Shown: piece by piece, positions 1 through 7,515 of the stretch | Layout: the number at the start of each line of letters is the position of its first letter | How positions within the stretch are numbered: position 1 is the stretch's first letter | Assembly (NCBI RefSeq): GCF_029991245.1 | Contig: NZ_JAIVFO010000025.1 | Location: 1 to 39,005, forward strand | DNA: 39,005 nucleotides | Reading direction: 5' to 3' | Origin: Xanthobacter autotrophicus | Lineage (GTDB): Bacteria > Pseudomonadota > Alphaproteobacteria > Rhizobiales > Xanthobacteraceae | Translations under genes and position numbers: made by a program | Notes under the pieces: model-generated | Told to the model about the DNA's origin: nothing | Seen by the model: only the letters and a program-made list of their open reading frames with translations | The model's database searches: none

Positions 1-923
1 GCCCGGTCCCCTCCCCCGCCCCCGGCGAGCTGCTGATGAAGGTGGAGGCCGCCGGCATCAACCGCCCGGACGTGATGCAGCGCAAGGGCCTCTATCCGCC
101 GCCGCCCGGCGCCTCGGACATTCCGGGCCTGGAAATCGCCGGCACGGTGGTGGCCCTCGGCGCAGGCGCGAGCCGCTTCAAGGTGGGCGACCGGGTCTGC
201 GCCCTCGTCACCGGCGGCGGCTATGCGCAATATTGCACCACCCACGAGGCCACCGCCCTGCCCATTCCCGAGGGCCTGAGCGCGGCCGAGGCGGCGGCCC
301 TGCCGGAAACCGCCTTCACCGTGTGGAGCAACATCTTCGAGCGCGGCCAGCTGAAGGCGGGCGAGACGCTGCTGCTGCACGGCGGGTCCAGCGGCATCGG
401 CACCACGGCCATCCAGCTGGCCAAGGCCTTCGGTGCGCGGGTGGTGGTGACGGCGGGATCGGACGAGAAATGCGCCGCCTGTGTGACGCTGGGCGCCGAC
501 CTGGCGGTGAACTACCGCACCCAGGATTTCGTGGCCGAAGTGAAGAGCTTCACCGCCGGCAAGGGCGCTAACGTGATCCTCGACATGATCGGCGGCCCCT
601 ACATCCAGAAGAACTACGAAGCCGCCGCGCAGGACGGGCGCATCGTGCAGATCGCCTTCCAGCAGGGCGCCAAGGCCGAGGTGGATTTCATGCGACTCAT
701 GCTGAAGCGCCTGACCCACACCGGCTCCACCCTGCGCTCGCGCCCGGTGGAGGAGAAGGCGGCGCTGGCCGCCGCCATCGTCGAGAAGGTGTTTCCGCTG
801 ATCGCGGCGGGCAAGTACCGCCCGGTGATGGACGAGACCTTCCCGCTGGCCAATGCGGCCGCCGCCCACGCCCGCATGGATGCGAGCGCCCACGTGGGCA
901 AGATCGTGCTCACGGTGGACTGA
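1..923 (+). CDS. NAD(P)H quinone oxidoreductase, zinc-independent MDR family (5' end missing)
   Basis: Medium-chain dehydrogenase/reductase of the PIG3/quinone oxidoreductase type, which reduces quinones or similar carbonyls with NADPH in the cytoplasm. The reading frame is open from base 3 and already encodes PVPSPAPGELL ahead of the first ATG at 36, matching the N-terminal domain of the family, so the true start lies outside the window. About 306 residues are visible and roughly 20 are missing. The NRPDVMQRKG and PPPPGASDIPGLEIAG motifs are typical, and GGSSGIGTTAIQLAK is the Rossmann dinucleotide loop. Catalytic zinc ligands are absent, as usual in this subfamily. Physiological substrate unknown. 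Confidence 0.9.
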   Translation, partial: PVPSPAPGELLMKVEAAGINRPDVMQRKGLYPPPPGASDIPGLEIAGTVVALGAGASRFKVGDRVCALVTGGGYAQYCTTHEATALPIPEGLSAAEAAALPETAFTVWSNIFERGQLKAGETLLLHGGSSGIGTTAIQLAKAFGARVVVTAGSDEKCAACVTLGADLAVNYRTQDFVAEVKSFTAGKGANVILDMIGGPYIQKNYEAAAQDGRIVQIAFQQGAKAEVDFMRLMLKRLTHTGSTLRSRPVEEKAALAAAIVEKVFPLIAAGKYRPVMDETFPLANAAAAHARMDASAHVGKIVLTVD

Positions 924-992
924 AGGGGAGCCGCTCTCGCAGGGCACGCGCGTCGCCCTCCGGCCGGGCCGGAGGGGACACCCTTGCGCCCC

Positions 993-1244
993 TCAGGGCC
1001 GCCAGTCGGCGGGCGGGACGCCTGTGCGCTGGATGGCCTCGAGCACCTCGCGCTGGCGGCGATCCGTGCGCTTCATGTGCACGGCGATGACCGCATGGGC
1101 GGAAGGCACCAAGAACAACAGCGGGAAGATCAGGCCGAGCAGGATGCACGGCACGATCATGATCAGGTTGATGAGGGCCGAAATCGGCTGTCCGTTCACC
1201 AGCAGGCCGAGCGGCGGAAGCAGAGCGGCGAGAATGTAGATCAT
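993..1244 (-). CDS. Small Pmp3/YqaE-like membrane protein
   Basis: An 83-residue protein with an N-terminal hydrophobic hairpin. It opens with ALLPPLGLLVNG, the hallmark of the Pmp3/YqaE (UPF0057) family of small membrane proteins. A second hydrophobic stretch (about residues 22-46) follows, then a charged cytosolic tail (KRTDRRQREVLEAIQ). Pmp3 proteins are linked to membrane potential and salt stress, but the bacterial role is poorly defined. This one is longer than the usual 50-60 residues because of the tail. It stands alone between the oxidoreductase and the MFS gene. The family call rests on the N-terminal motif only. Confidence 0.6.
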   Translation of the reverse strand: MIYILAALLPPLGLLVNGQPISALINLIMIVPCILLGLIFPLLFLVPSAHAVIAVHMKRTDRRQREVLEAIQRTGVPPADWRP

Positions 1245-1409
1245 GGTCGCGTCAGGCCCTCCTTAAAGGCCTCGGCATCCATATGGTGTGGCTCACCGCG
1301 CCCGCAAGGTATCGTTACCCCGGCTGGCCCTGCGGGTGGTTGATCGCAGCCGGCGAAGCCCCTATTCGGAACGCCCGGCGACGCGCCTCCCGCCCCCCAA
1401 GGCGCGCCC

Positions 1410-1453
1410 CTAGAGCGCTTTCCGTTCGCACCAGCTCACGGCAATCGCTCTAG
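1410..1453. repeat. Inverted repeat forming the first half of a composite dispersed repeat
   Basis: CTAGAGCG at 1410-1417 is matched by its exact reverse complement CGCTCTAG at 1446-1453, giving an 8-bp stem around 28 bases. It lies 13 bases before the 46-bp repeat at 1467-1512. Together they look like one composite mobile or palindromic repeat of the kind scattered through Rhizobiales genomes. The span 1245-1526 holds no gene that I can support. Confidence 0.6.
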
Positions 1454-1466
1454 ATTCTTGTATTGA

Positions 1467-1512
1467 CGCGTTTTCTTCACGCGAACCGGCATCCACTTCG
1501 CTCGAAAACGCT
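1467..1512. repeat. Dispersed 46-bp repeat, copy 1
   Basis: This 46-base segment recurs in the same orientation at 36436-36481 with a single mismatch (C at 1490, T at 36459). Its ends are an inverted repeat, GCGTTTTC at 1468-1475 and GAAAACGC at 1504-1511. Read as protein on the minus strand it gives the spurious peptide RFRAKW(M/I)PVRVKKTR, seen as false ORF tails in Rhizobiales. It ends only 14 bases before the start codon of the MFS gene, so it lies in that gene's leader. Confidence 0.85.
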
Positions 1513-1526
1513 CCAGGGAAATACTC

Positions 1527-2966
1527 ATGCCGCGCCACGCGCTGCCGCCGCAGGTTCTCATTCCCCTCATCGTCGCATGCGCCCTGTTCATGGAACAGGT
1601 GGACGCGACCGTGATCGCCACCTCCCTGCCCGCCATCGCCGCCGACCTGAAGGAAGACCCGGTGGCGCTCAAGCTGGCGCTCACCTCCTATCTGCTCTCC
1701 CTCGCCGTCTTCATTCCGGCCAGCGGCTGGGCGGCGGACCGCTATGGCGCGCGAACGGTGTTCCGTTCCGCCATCGTGATCTTCACCGTGGGCTCGATCC
1801 TGTGCGGGCTCTCCACCTCTCTCACCGACTTTGTGCTCTACCGCATCATCCAGGGCATGGGCGGGGCCATGATGGTGCCGGTGGGGCGGCTCGTCATCCT
1901 GCGGTCGGTGCCGAAGACGAAGCTGGTCTCCGCGCTGGCCTGGCTCACCATCCCCGCCCTGCTGGGGCCGGTGTTCGGGCCGCCGCTGGGGGGCTTCATC
2001 ACCACCTATTTCGACTGGCGGCTGATCTTCTTCATCAACGTGCCCATCGGCGTGCTGGGCGTGTTCCTCGCCACCCGCTTCATCGAGAACGTGCGGGAAG
2101 AGGATGTGCCGCCGCTGGACCTGAAGGGCCTCGTCCTGTCCGGCATCGGGCTTGCCGGCCTCGTCTTCGGCTTCGCCGTGCTGGGGCAGGAGCTGGTGCC
2201 GGTGTGGGCCGCCCTCGGCGTGGCCGGCGTCGGCGCGGTCGCTTTGTGGCTGTATGTGCGCCACGCGCGAGTCACCCCCCATGCGGTGCTCGACCTGAAC
2301 CTGCTGCGGCATTCCTCGTTCCGCGCCGGCGTGGTGGGCGGCTCCCTGTTCCGGGTCGGCATCGGCGCCCTGCCCTTCCTGCTGCCGCTGATGCTGCAGC
2401 TGTCGTTCGGCCTGTCCCCCTTTGCCTCGGGCCTCCTTACCTTCGCCGCCTCGGCCGGCGCCCTCGTCATGAAATTCACTGCCGCGCCGCTGCTGCGGCG
2501 GCTCGGCTACAAGCGCGTGCTCGTCGCCAACGCCGTGTTCTCGGCCGGCTTCATCGCCGTGAATGCGGCCTTCACGCCGTTCACGCCCCATTGGATCATC
2601 GTGATGGTGCTGCTGCTGGGCGGCTTCCTGCGCTCGCTCCAGTTCACCGCACTCAATGCGCTGAGCTATGCACAGGTGGAGCCGCAGGAGATGAGCCGGG
2701 CCACCTCTTTCGCCAGCGTGGCGCAGCAGGTGTCCCTGTCCTGCGGCGTGGCGTTGGCCGGCTTCGTGCTGGAGACCATGCGCGCCGACCGGGGCGAACT
2801 GGCGGTCACCCAGGGCGACTTCGCCGTCGCCTTCCTGGTGGTGGCGGTGGTGAGCCTCCTGAGCCTCGCCTATTTCGTCCGGCTGCCTAAAAACGCGGGC
2901 TCGGAACTCACCGGCCGCAAGCCCGACCTTGCCGACCCGCGCAGCGAGGTGGGGCCGGATCACTGA
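1527..2966 (+). CDS. MFS drug exporter, DHA2 (EmrB/QacA) family
   Basis: Inner-membrane proton-driven exporter of 479 residues, expected to have 14 membrane spans. The first helix carries the acidic motif EQVDATVIATSLPAIAADL typical of DHA2 proteins. Motif A is GWAADRYGARTVF (about residues 69-81). GPVFGPPLGGFI followed by FDWRLIFFINVPIG is the family's helix 5 motif C and following loop. There is no adjacent membrane-fusion partner or regulator, so substrate and control are unknown. The start is the ATG at 1527 with a modest CAGGGA ribosome site just after the dispersed repeat. The 3' end overlaps the convergent rlmE gene by 7 bases. Confidence 0.9.
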   Translation: MPRHALPPQVLIPLIVACALFMEQVDATVIATSLPAIAADLKEDPVALKLALTSYLLSLAVFIPASGWAADRYGARTVFRSAIVIFTVGSILCGLSTSLTDFVLYRIIQGMGGAMMVPVGRLVILRSVPKTKLVSALAWLTIPALLGPVFGPPLGGFITTYFDWRLIFFINVPIGVLGVFLATRFIENVREEDVPPLDLKGLVLSGIGLAGLVFGFAVLGQELVPVWAALGVAGVGAVALWLYVRHARVTPHAVLDLNLLRHSSFRAGVVGGSLFRVGIGALPFLLPLMLQLSFGLSPFASGLLTFAASAGALVMKFTAAPLLRRLGYKRVLVANAVFSAGFIAVNAAFTPFTPHWIIVMVLLLGGFLRSLQFTALNALSYAQVEPQEMSRATSFASVAQQVSLSCGVALAGFVLETMRADRGELAVTQGDFAVAFLVVAVVSLLSLAYFVRLPKNAGSELTGRKPDLADPRSEVGPDH

Positions 2967-3709
2967 TCGCGGGGCGCCTGTGCCTGGGCCGTCTCGGCGT
3001 CATCCATCTCGGCCAGCACAGCCTCGCCCCGGAAGCCGGTGGCAAGCACGTAAAGCTCGGCCGAATCGGCGCGGCTCGCGGCCGGCTTCACATGGCGAAC
3101 CTGGGTGAAGTCGCGCTTGAGGTCGGCCAGAAGGGTTGCTTCCATGCCGCCCTGGATCACCTTGGCGAGGAAGGTCCCGCCCGGCGCCAGCACCTGGCGG
3201 GCGAACTCCGCCGCAAGCTCCACCAGGCCGACGATGCGCAGATGGTCGGTCTTCTTGTGGCCGGTGGCGTTGGCCGCCATGTCGGACATGACGAGGTCGG
3301 CCTGTCCGCCCAGCATGGCGATCAGGCGCTCCGGCGCATCGGGGGCGAGGAAATCCATCTGGGCGAATTCGACGCCGGGGATGGGCTCGATCTCCAGCAG
3401 GTCGATGGCGACGATCTTGCCCTGCCCGTCCTCCAGGCCGATCTTCTTCGCCGCCACCTGGCTCCAGCCGCCCGGGGCAGCGCCGAGGTCCACGATGCGC
3501 ATGCCGCGCTTCAGCAGCCGGGCCTTCTCGTCCAATTCAATGAGCTTGAATGCGGCGCGCGAGCGCCAGCCCTCGCGCTTGGCGCGGGCAACATAAGGAT
3601 CGTTGAGCTGGCGCTGCAGCCATTTCTGGGAGGACGTGGTGCGGCCGCGCGATTTTTTCACGCGCACTTTCAGGGGCCGGCCGTCCGGCCCGCGGGATGG
3701 GGTGGTCAC
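2960..3709 (-). CDS. rlmE: 23S rRNA (uridine-2'-O)-methyltransferase RlmE/FtsJ
   Basis: SAM-dependent methyltransferase that 2'-O-methylates U2552 (E. coli numbering) in the A-loop of 23S rRNA. The protein has 249 residues. The N-terminal basic segment leads into WLQRQLNDPYVARAKREGWRSRAAFKL, and the SAM loop is DLGAAPGGWSQVA at residues 74-86. The K-D-K-E catalytic set is present: K55 in AAFKL, D in MSDMA, K in FLAKVIQGG, and the glutamate near SAELYVLA. It starts with GTG; GTGA overlaps the stop of the upstream ppx gene, with GGAG upstream, so the two genes are probably translationally coupled. Confidence 0.95.
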   Translation of the reverse strand: MTTPSRGPDGRPLKVRVKKSRGRTTSSQKWLQRQLNDPYVARAKREGWRSRAAFKLIELDEKARLLKRGMRIVDLGAAPGGWSQVAAKKIGLEDGQGKIVAIDLLEIEPIPGVEFAQMDFLAPDAPERLIAMLGGQADLVMSDMAANATGHKKTDHLRIVGLVELAAEFARQVLAPGGTFLAKVIQGGMEATLLADLKRDFTQVRHVKPAASRADSAELYVLATGFRGEAVLAEMDDAETAQAQAPRDQ

Positions 3710-5043
3710 GCGCGTGCGTCTCCGGAGGGGGGGCTGGAGGGGCGATTGCGCCGCCAGGCGCCATCAGCCCGCATCAACTGCACCAGCATGCCCTCGCGCA
3801 AGCCCCGGTCCGCCACCCGCAGGCGATCGGCGGGGAAAACCCGGCGCACCGCCTCCATGATGGCGCAGCCCGCCAGCACCAGGTCCGCCCGCTGGGCGCC
3901 GATGCAGGGATTGGCCACCCGCTCCTCGAACGACATGCACATGAGCCGCTCCACCACCTCCGCGATGTGGCTGGCACCGAGCCACGCGCCGTCCACCCGG
4001 GTACGGTCGTAGCGGTCGAGGCCGAGATGGATGCCGGCCACCGTGGTGACGGTGCCGGAGGTGCCGAGCAGGTGCAGCCGGCCCGGGGCGCGCACGCCCC
4101 AGCTCTGGCGCACGCCGTCCAGCATGCCGCTCACCTCATCCACCATGGTGTGGAACACGTCGGGTGAAACGCGGACACCGCCGTGCCGCTCGGACAGGGA
4201 AACCACGCCCACCGGCAGCGACACCCACGAACGGATGCGGGCCCGCGGCGGCCCGTCGTCCCCTGCCGAGCGCCGGCCCAGCCACACCACCTCGGTGGAG
4301 CCGCCGCCGATGTCGAACAGCACGGCGCCGTCGCAGGTGGGGTCCACCAGCGGCGCGCAGCCGGTGGCGGCGAGCCCCGCCTCGGTGCGGCGGTCCACCA
4401 CCTCCAGCTGGAGGCCGGTCCGCTCTTCCACCCGGGCACAGAATTCCGCACCGTTCTCGGCGGCGCGGCAGGCCTCGGTGGCGACGATGCGGGCGCGGGT
4501 GACGCCGCGCAGGTCCATCTTGGACGCGCAGATCTCCAGCGCCGCCACCGCCCGGGTCATGGCCTCGTCGCACAGGCGGCCGGAGGCGGTCAGCCCCTCG
4601 CCGAGGCGGACGATGCGCGAAAACGCGTCCACCACGCGAAAGCTCCGGGCCGTGGGGCGCGCCACCAGCAGGCGGCAATTGTTGGTGCCGAGATCGATGG
4701 CGGCATAGACCGCGCTGGCGTTGCCGTAAGGGTAGGATGGCGCGGGATGCGCGCCGGCCGACACCGATGCCGCGGAAACCGGGCTCTCGGGAGCCGGGCG
4801 CGTCGGGGGCGCACAGGGGGGAACCGGGCCGGGCGCAGCGTTCTCGCCGGGAGAAGAAATCGGATGGCGGGAGGGAACCTCGTCGGGAGAATGGTCAGGA
4901 GAATCGGAGCCGGCAGCCGAATCTGTGCCCGCAGCCGCAGGCCCCGTCGTCCCGCGGCGTGCATCCGTTACGCTTTCCGCAACGGCACGCTCGCGGCAAG
5001 ACTGCCCCGGACCCGCCCCGGGTCCGTGCGTCTCGTCCCTCAT
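3706..5043 (-). CDS. ppx: Ppx/GppA family exopolyphosphatase / pppGpp phosphatase
   Basis: Actin-fold (ASKHA) phosphatase acting on polyphosphate or guanosine pentaphosphate in the cytoplasm. The catalytic core begins with VYAAIDLGTNNCRLLVA, the first phosphate loop, and continues with DIGGGSTEVVWLG, the second. The first 110 or so residues are Pro/Ser/Ala/Gly-rich and look disordered, an extension outside the conserved fold. I chose the ATG at 5043 because GAGGGG sits six bases before it; an upstream ATG at 5073 has no good ribosome site and would add ten residues. It is the first gene of a two-gene unit with rlmE (4-base overlap). Polyphosphate and pppGpp specificity cannot be separated from sequence alone. 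Confidence 0.88.
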   Translation of the reverse strand: MRDETHGPGAGPGQSCRERAVAESVTDARRGTTGPAAAGTDSAAGSDSPDHSPDEVPSRHPISSPGENAAPGPVPPCAPPTRPAPESPVSAASVSAGAHPAPSYPYGNASAVYAAIDLGTNNCRLLVARPTARSFRVVDAFSRIVRLGEGLTASGRLCDEAMTRAVAALEICASKMDLRGVTRARIVATEACRAAENGAEFCARVEERTGLQLEVVDRRTEAGLAATGCAPLVDPTCDGAVLFDIGGGSTEVVWLGRRSAGDDGPPRARIRSWVSLPVGVVSLSERHGGVRVSPDVFHTMVDEVSGMLDGVRQSWGVRAPGRLHLLGTSGTVTTVAGIHLGLDRYDRTRVDGAWLGASHIAEVVERLMCMSFEERVANPCIGAQRADLVLAGCAIMEAVRRVFPADRLRVADRGLREGMLVQLMRADGAWRRNRPSSPPSGDARA

Positions 5044-5150
5044 GTCCATCCCCTCGCCGCAAGGCGGAAACATGCGCTCAGGCCTGCCGCTGGGTCAGCG
5101 ACGGGCTGCGCCTTGCGGCCAGTGTAACAGCGCGCGCGATGTGTGCAATG

Positions 5151-5184
5151 CCGGGGCCTGCCCACTAAGAAGGCAGTGCCCCGG
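5151..5184 (-). terminator. Strong stem-loop downstream of the transaldolase gene
   Basis: CCGGGGC (5151-5157) pairs with GCCCCGG (5178-5184). After a one-base bulge CTGCC (5158-5162) pairs with GGCAG (5172-5176), giving a 12-bp stem with a 9-base loop. It sits a few bases past the transaldolase stop codon and before ppx on the same strand. There is no U-tract, so it may be a weak or Rho-assisted terminator or an mRNA-end stabiliser. Confidence 0.5.
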
Positions 5185-5190
5185 AAAAGG

Positions 5191-5940
5191 TCACTCCGCG
5201 GCGGCGCGGCCCGTCAGGTCGAGGGTGAGGCCGGCGGCCAGCGCATCGGCGCGGAACGCCTTCACGGCGTCGAGGGACAGCTCGGCGGCGGTGCGCGAGC
5301 CCATGGCCGGGAGCTTCTTCAGCACGTCGGCGGGGGCGGTGATGATGTGGCAGCCCATCTCGTCCGCCTCGATCACGTTCCACACCTCGCGGGTGGAGGC
5401 CCAGATGACCTCCACGTTCTTCGTCTCGTTGGCCAGCGCCACCGCCCGCGAAATGGCGGGCTTGTAATCGATGCCGAGGTCGGCAAGGCGGCCGGCGAAC
5501 ACCGAGATGATGGAGGGGGCGCCACCAGCCAGCGCCTTCACGCCCTCTTCCACCTGGGGCACGTCGAAGATGGCGGTGAGGTTCACCTTCACGCCGTCGT
5601 TCACCAGATCGCGCACCAGCTCATAAAGCGTCTCGCCGCGGGTGGTGGAGACCGGGAGCTTGACGTGCACATGCTCGCCCCAGGTGGCGATGACGCGGGC
5701 CTGGGCGCGCATTTCCGGGATATCGTCGGAGAAGACCTCGAACGAGATATGCCGATCCGGCACGGCGGCGACGAGATCGCGGGCATAGGCCTCGTAATCG
5801 GTCACGCCGGCCTTGCGCAGCAGGGACGGATTGGTGGTGAAGCCGGCGATGTGGGGCTGCTTGGCCATTTCCACGATCTGCGCCTTGTCGGCCCCGTCGG
5901 TGAACAGCTTCACCTTCAGGTCGCTGAGCTTCACGGACAT
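5191..5940 (-). CDS. tal: Short-form transaldolase / fructose-6-phosphate aldolase-like protein
   Basis: TIM-barrel class I aldolase of 249 residues that moves dihydroxyacetone units between sugar phosphates in the non-oxidative pentose phosphate pathway. Family marks are KLFTDGADKAQIVEMA, AGFTTNPSLLRKAG, and VHVKLPVSTT, whose K94 is the expected Schiff-base lysine. SFEVFSDD and NLTAIFDV are also conserved barrel strands. It is closer in style to the short TalC/FSA group than to 317-residue TalB, so its reaction could be either. The ATG at 5940 has AAGGGAG nine bases upstream. It stands alone, with a stem-loop after its stop. Confidence 0.88.
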   Translation of the reverse strand: MSVKLSDLKVKLFTDGADKAQIVEMAKQPHIAGFTTNPSLLRKAGVTDYEAYARDLVAAVPDRHISFEVFSDDIPEMRAQARVIATWGEHVHVKLPVSTTRGETLYELVRDLVNDGVKVNLTAIFDVPQVEEGVKALAGGAPSIISVFAGRLADLGIDYKPAISRAVALANETKNVEVIWASTREVWNVIEADEMGCHIITAPADVLKKLPAMGSRTAAELSLDAVKAFRADALAAGLTLDLTGRAAAE

Positions 5941-6085
5941 GCTTTTACTCCCTTGATCCCGTTTCGGCCCGCATCCTAGAGCAGCGGCCGACGCCGCCGC
6001 AATGCAAGGCGGGGGGATAATCGCCGGCCCATGCGGCAGCGCGATGACGCAGCCGCCCCATCGCCCTGCCCCATCGCCTCCCCCA

Positions 6086-6101
6086 TCAACGCTCCATTAA
6101 C
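6086..6101 (+). promoter_or_regulatory. Candidate CtrA binding site
   Basis: TCAA at 6086-6089, seven bases, then TTAAC at 6097-6101: one mismatch from the alphaproteobacterial CtrA consensus TTAA-N7-TTAAC. TTAACCAT (6097-6104) also matches the extended half-site. It lies about 107 bases upstream of the small gene starting at 6208. The flanking sequence 5941-6207 holds no gene that I can support. Confidence 0.4.
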
Positions 6102-6207
6102 CATGCGGGAAGGTTGGTGCGCCCGGCAACCTCCCGGAAAGGGGCATCCGGCATGCTGCCTTCCATCCGGGGTCCCGGGCTCAGGTTGTCAGCGGTGTGA
6201 GGCGGGG

Positions 6208-6573
6208 ATGGTGGCGACGGACATGGTGGAGCGCATGGCGCGCGCGATGCACGCATTCTCCCGGCAGCGCTATCCCCTGCTGGAGCCGTGGGACGAGCTT
6301 TCGCCCGAGCGGCGCGCCTATCAGCGCCAGCTTGCCACCCACGCCCTCCAGGCCCTTACCCCCCACGACGTGATCGAGATCACCTCGCGCGCGGCGCCCG
6401 AGATCGTCGCCATCCCGGTGGAGCCCACCCACTGGGCGCTCGCGGAACTGCAGGAAGCCGCCATCGCCGACAACGGCACCGCCATGGATGCGCGGCGCCG
6501 CTATCGCTCCTTCCTCGCCACCGCCTCCCTGCCGCTGGCCACCCGCTACGCCGAGAGCGAAGGCGCGCGCTGA
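6208..6573 (+). CDS. Conserved-looking hypothetical protein, 121 aa
   Basis: I do not recognise the family. The protein is soluble and mostly helical, with no signal peptide or membrane segment. It contains MVERMARAMHAFSRQRYPLLEPWDELSPERRAYQRQ in parts, a pattern rich in aromatic and charged residues that I have seen in small alphaproteobacterial proteins of unknown role. The frame is open further upstream, but ATG 6208 has GAGGCGGGG directly before it and the upstream part is low-complexity and unlike protein. It ends 7 bases from the convergent DUF2023 gene. The CtrA-like site upstream suggests cell-cycle-linked expression, which is inference. Confidence 0.6.
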   Translation: MVATDMVERMARAMHAFSRQRYPLLEPWDELSPERRAYQRQLATHALQALTPHDVIEITSRAAPEIVAIPVEPTHWALAELQEAAIADNGTAMDARRRYRSFLATASLPLATRYAESEGAR

Positions 6574-6580
6574 GCCCGCA

Positions 6581-7054
6581 CTATTCCGCCGCGAGGGCGA
6601 CCTCTTCCGGCTGGCCGCGGCCGGACCGGCTGAGGTAGCGCCGGCACTGCTGCTCCTTGTCGTAGCCGAGCAACGTGCCGAGCATGAAATCCTCTTCCGC
6701 CGTCAGCGTGTTGAGCGGCCGCGTGACCACCGCCCGCGCCACCGCCACGAAGGCCGGACGGCCGAAGAAGAGGTTCACCTTCACCGGGCTCACCTCCTGC
6801 ACGAAATGGTCGATGCCATGGCGCCCGAGCCGCGCCAGCACCAGCGGCAGCTCGGCGCGGCAGAGCGTCATGAGGAACAGGGCGCGCACGCCCCGCCCGT
6901 ATTCGTAGACATGGTGCTGGAACAGCCGCATCACCGGCGCGGCGCTTCCCTCCCCGACGGTGGCGACCGGGGACGCAGGCCACAGGGCCTCCTCGGCGAC
7001 AAGCGCATCCCCGGGCGCGTCGATGAAGGGGCCTAGAGCAGCTTGCTGAGCCAT
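6581..7054 (-). CDS. DUF2023 family protein, coupled to flavodoxin
   Basis: The C-terminal 116 residues fit the DUF2023 family (founder-type proteins in Helicobacter and sulfate reducers). Visible marks are LFQHHVYEYGRGVRALFLMTLC, VNLFFGRP, and the closing signature LTAEEDFMLGTLLGYDKEQQCRRYLSR. Function is unknown. The gene overlaps the end of the flavodoxin gene by 22 bases on the same strand, implying translational coupling and a shared task. The first 41 residues (to MRLFQHH) are not family-like. An internal ATG at 6931 would give a product of normal family size, so either start is possible. Confidence 0.75.
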   Translation of the reverse strand: MAQQAALGPFIDAPGDALVAEEALWPASPVATVGEGSAAPVMRLFQHHVYEYGRGVRALFLMTLCRAELPLVLARLGRHGIDHFVQEVSPVKVNLFFGRPAFVAVARAVVTRPLNTLTAEEDFMLGTLLGYDKEQQCRRYLSRSGRGQPEEVALAAE

Positions 7055-7515
7055 GCCGTCACCCGTTTGTCAGTCAGACCGGATTGCGTGTCGAGATCGA
7101 GGGCGAGGCCGACGAACTGGCCGTCCCGTTCAGCCGTGGAGCCCACATAGTCGTAGCCGGCCGTGTCGGTGAACCCGACCACCACCGCGCCGAGGTCCGT
7201 CACCTCGTCATAGAGGATGCCGATGGCATCGACGAAGGAGGTGGGATAGCTCTCCTGATCCCCCGTGCCGAACAGCGCCACTTTCCTGCCCTTCAGGTTG
7301 GCGGTGCGCAGCTTGTCGATGTTCTCTTCCCAGTCGGTCTGCAATGTTCCGTCGCCATAGGTGGGCGAACCCAGGATGAGGAGGTCGCTATTCTCGAAAT
7401 CGGCCTTGGTCGCGGTCTTGATGTCCACCGAACGGCCCTGGCATTTCTTTGAAATCTTGGACGCGACCCCTTTCGTGGCTCCGCCATCAGAGCCGAAGAT
7501 CACCGTGACAATCAT
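7033..7515 (-). CDS. fldA: Flavodoxin, long-chain FldA/NifF type
   Basis: A 160-residue FMN-binding electron carrier that replaces ferredoxin under iron limitation or feeds specialised reductases such as nitrogenase. The phosphate loop is GSDGGATKGVA (usual form SxTGxT, so the first Thr is replaced). SPTYGDGTLQTDW and LFGTGDQESYPTSFVDAIGILYD are the two flavin-flanking loops. The C-terminus GYDYVGSTAERDGQFVGLALDLDTQSGLTDKRVTAWL closely resembles FldA/NifF proteins. ATG 7515 follows AGAGACAGG. The downstream DUF2023 gene overlaps it. The long AT-rich leader suggests iron- or redox-dependent control, which is inference. Confidence 0.92.
   Translation of the reverse strand: MIVTVIFGSDGGATKGVASKISKKCQGRSVDIKTATKADFENSDLLILGSPTYGDGTLQTDWEENIDKLRTANLKGRKVALFGTGDQESYPTSFVDAIGILYDEVTDLGAVVVGFTDTAGYDYVGSTAERDGQFVGLALDLDTQSGLTDKRVTAWLSKLL

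Noticed and set aside
1410-2963. Long minus-strand frame across the MFS gene (517 codons)
   Set aside because: Its His/Gly/Glu/Gln-rich product is typical of the shadow frame of a high-GC gene. The plus-strand MFS protein has all family motifs.
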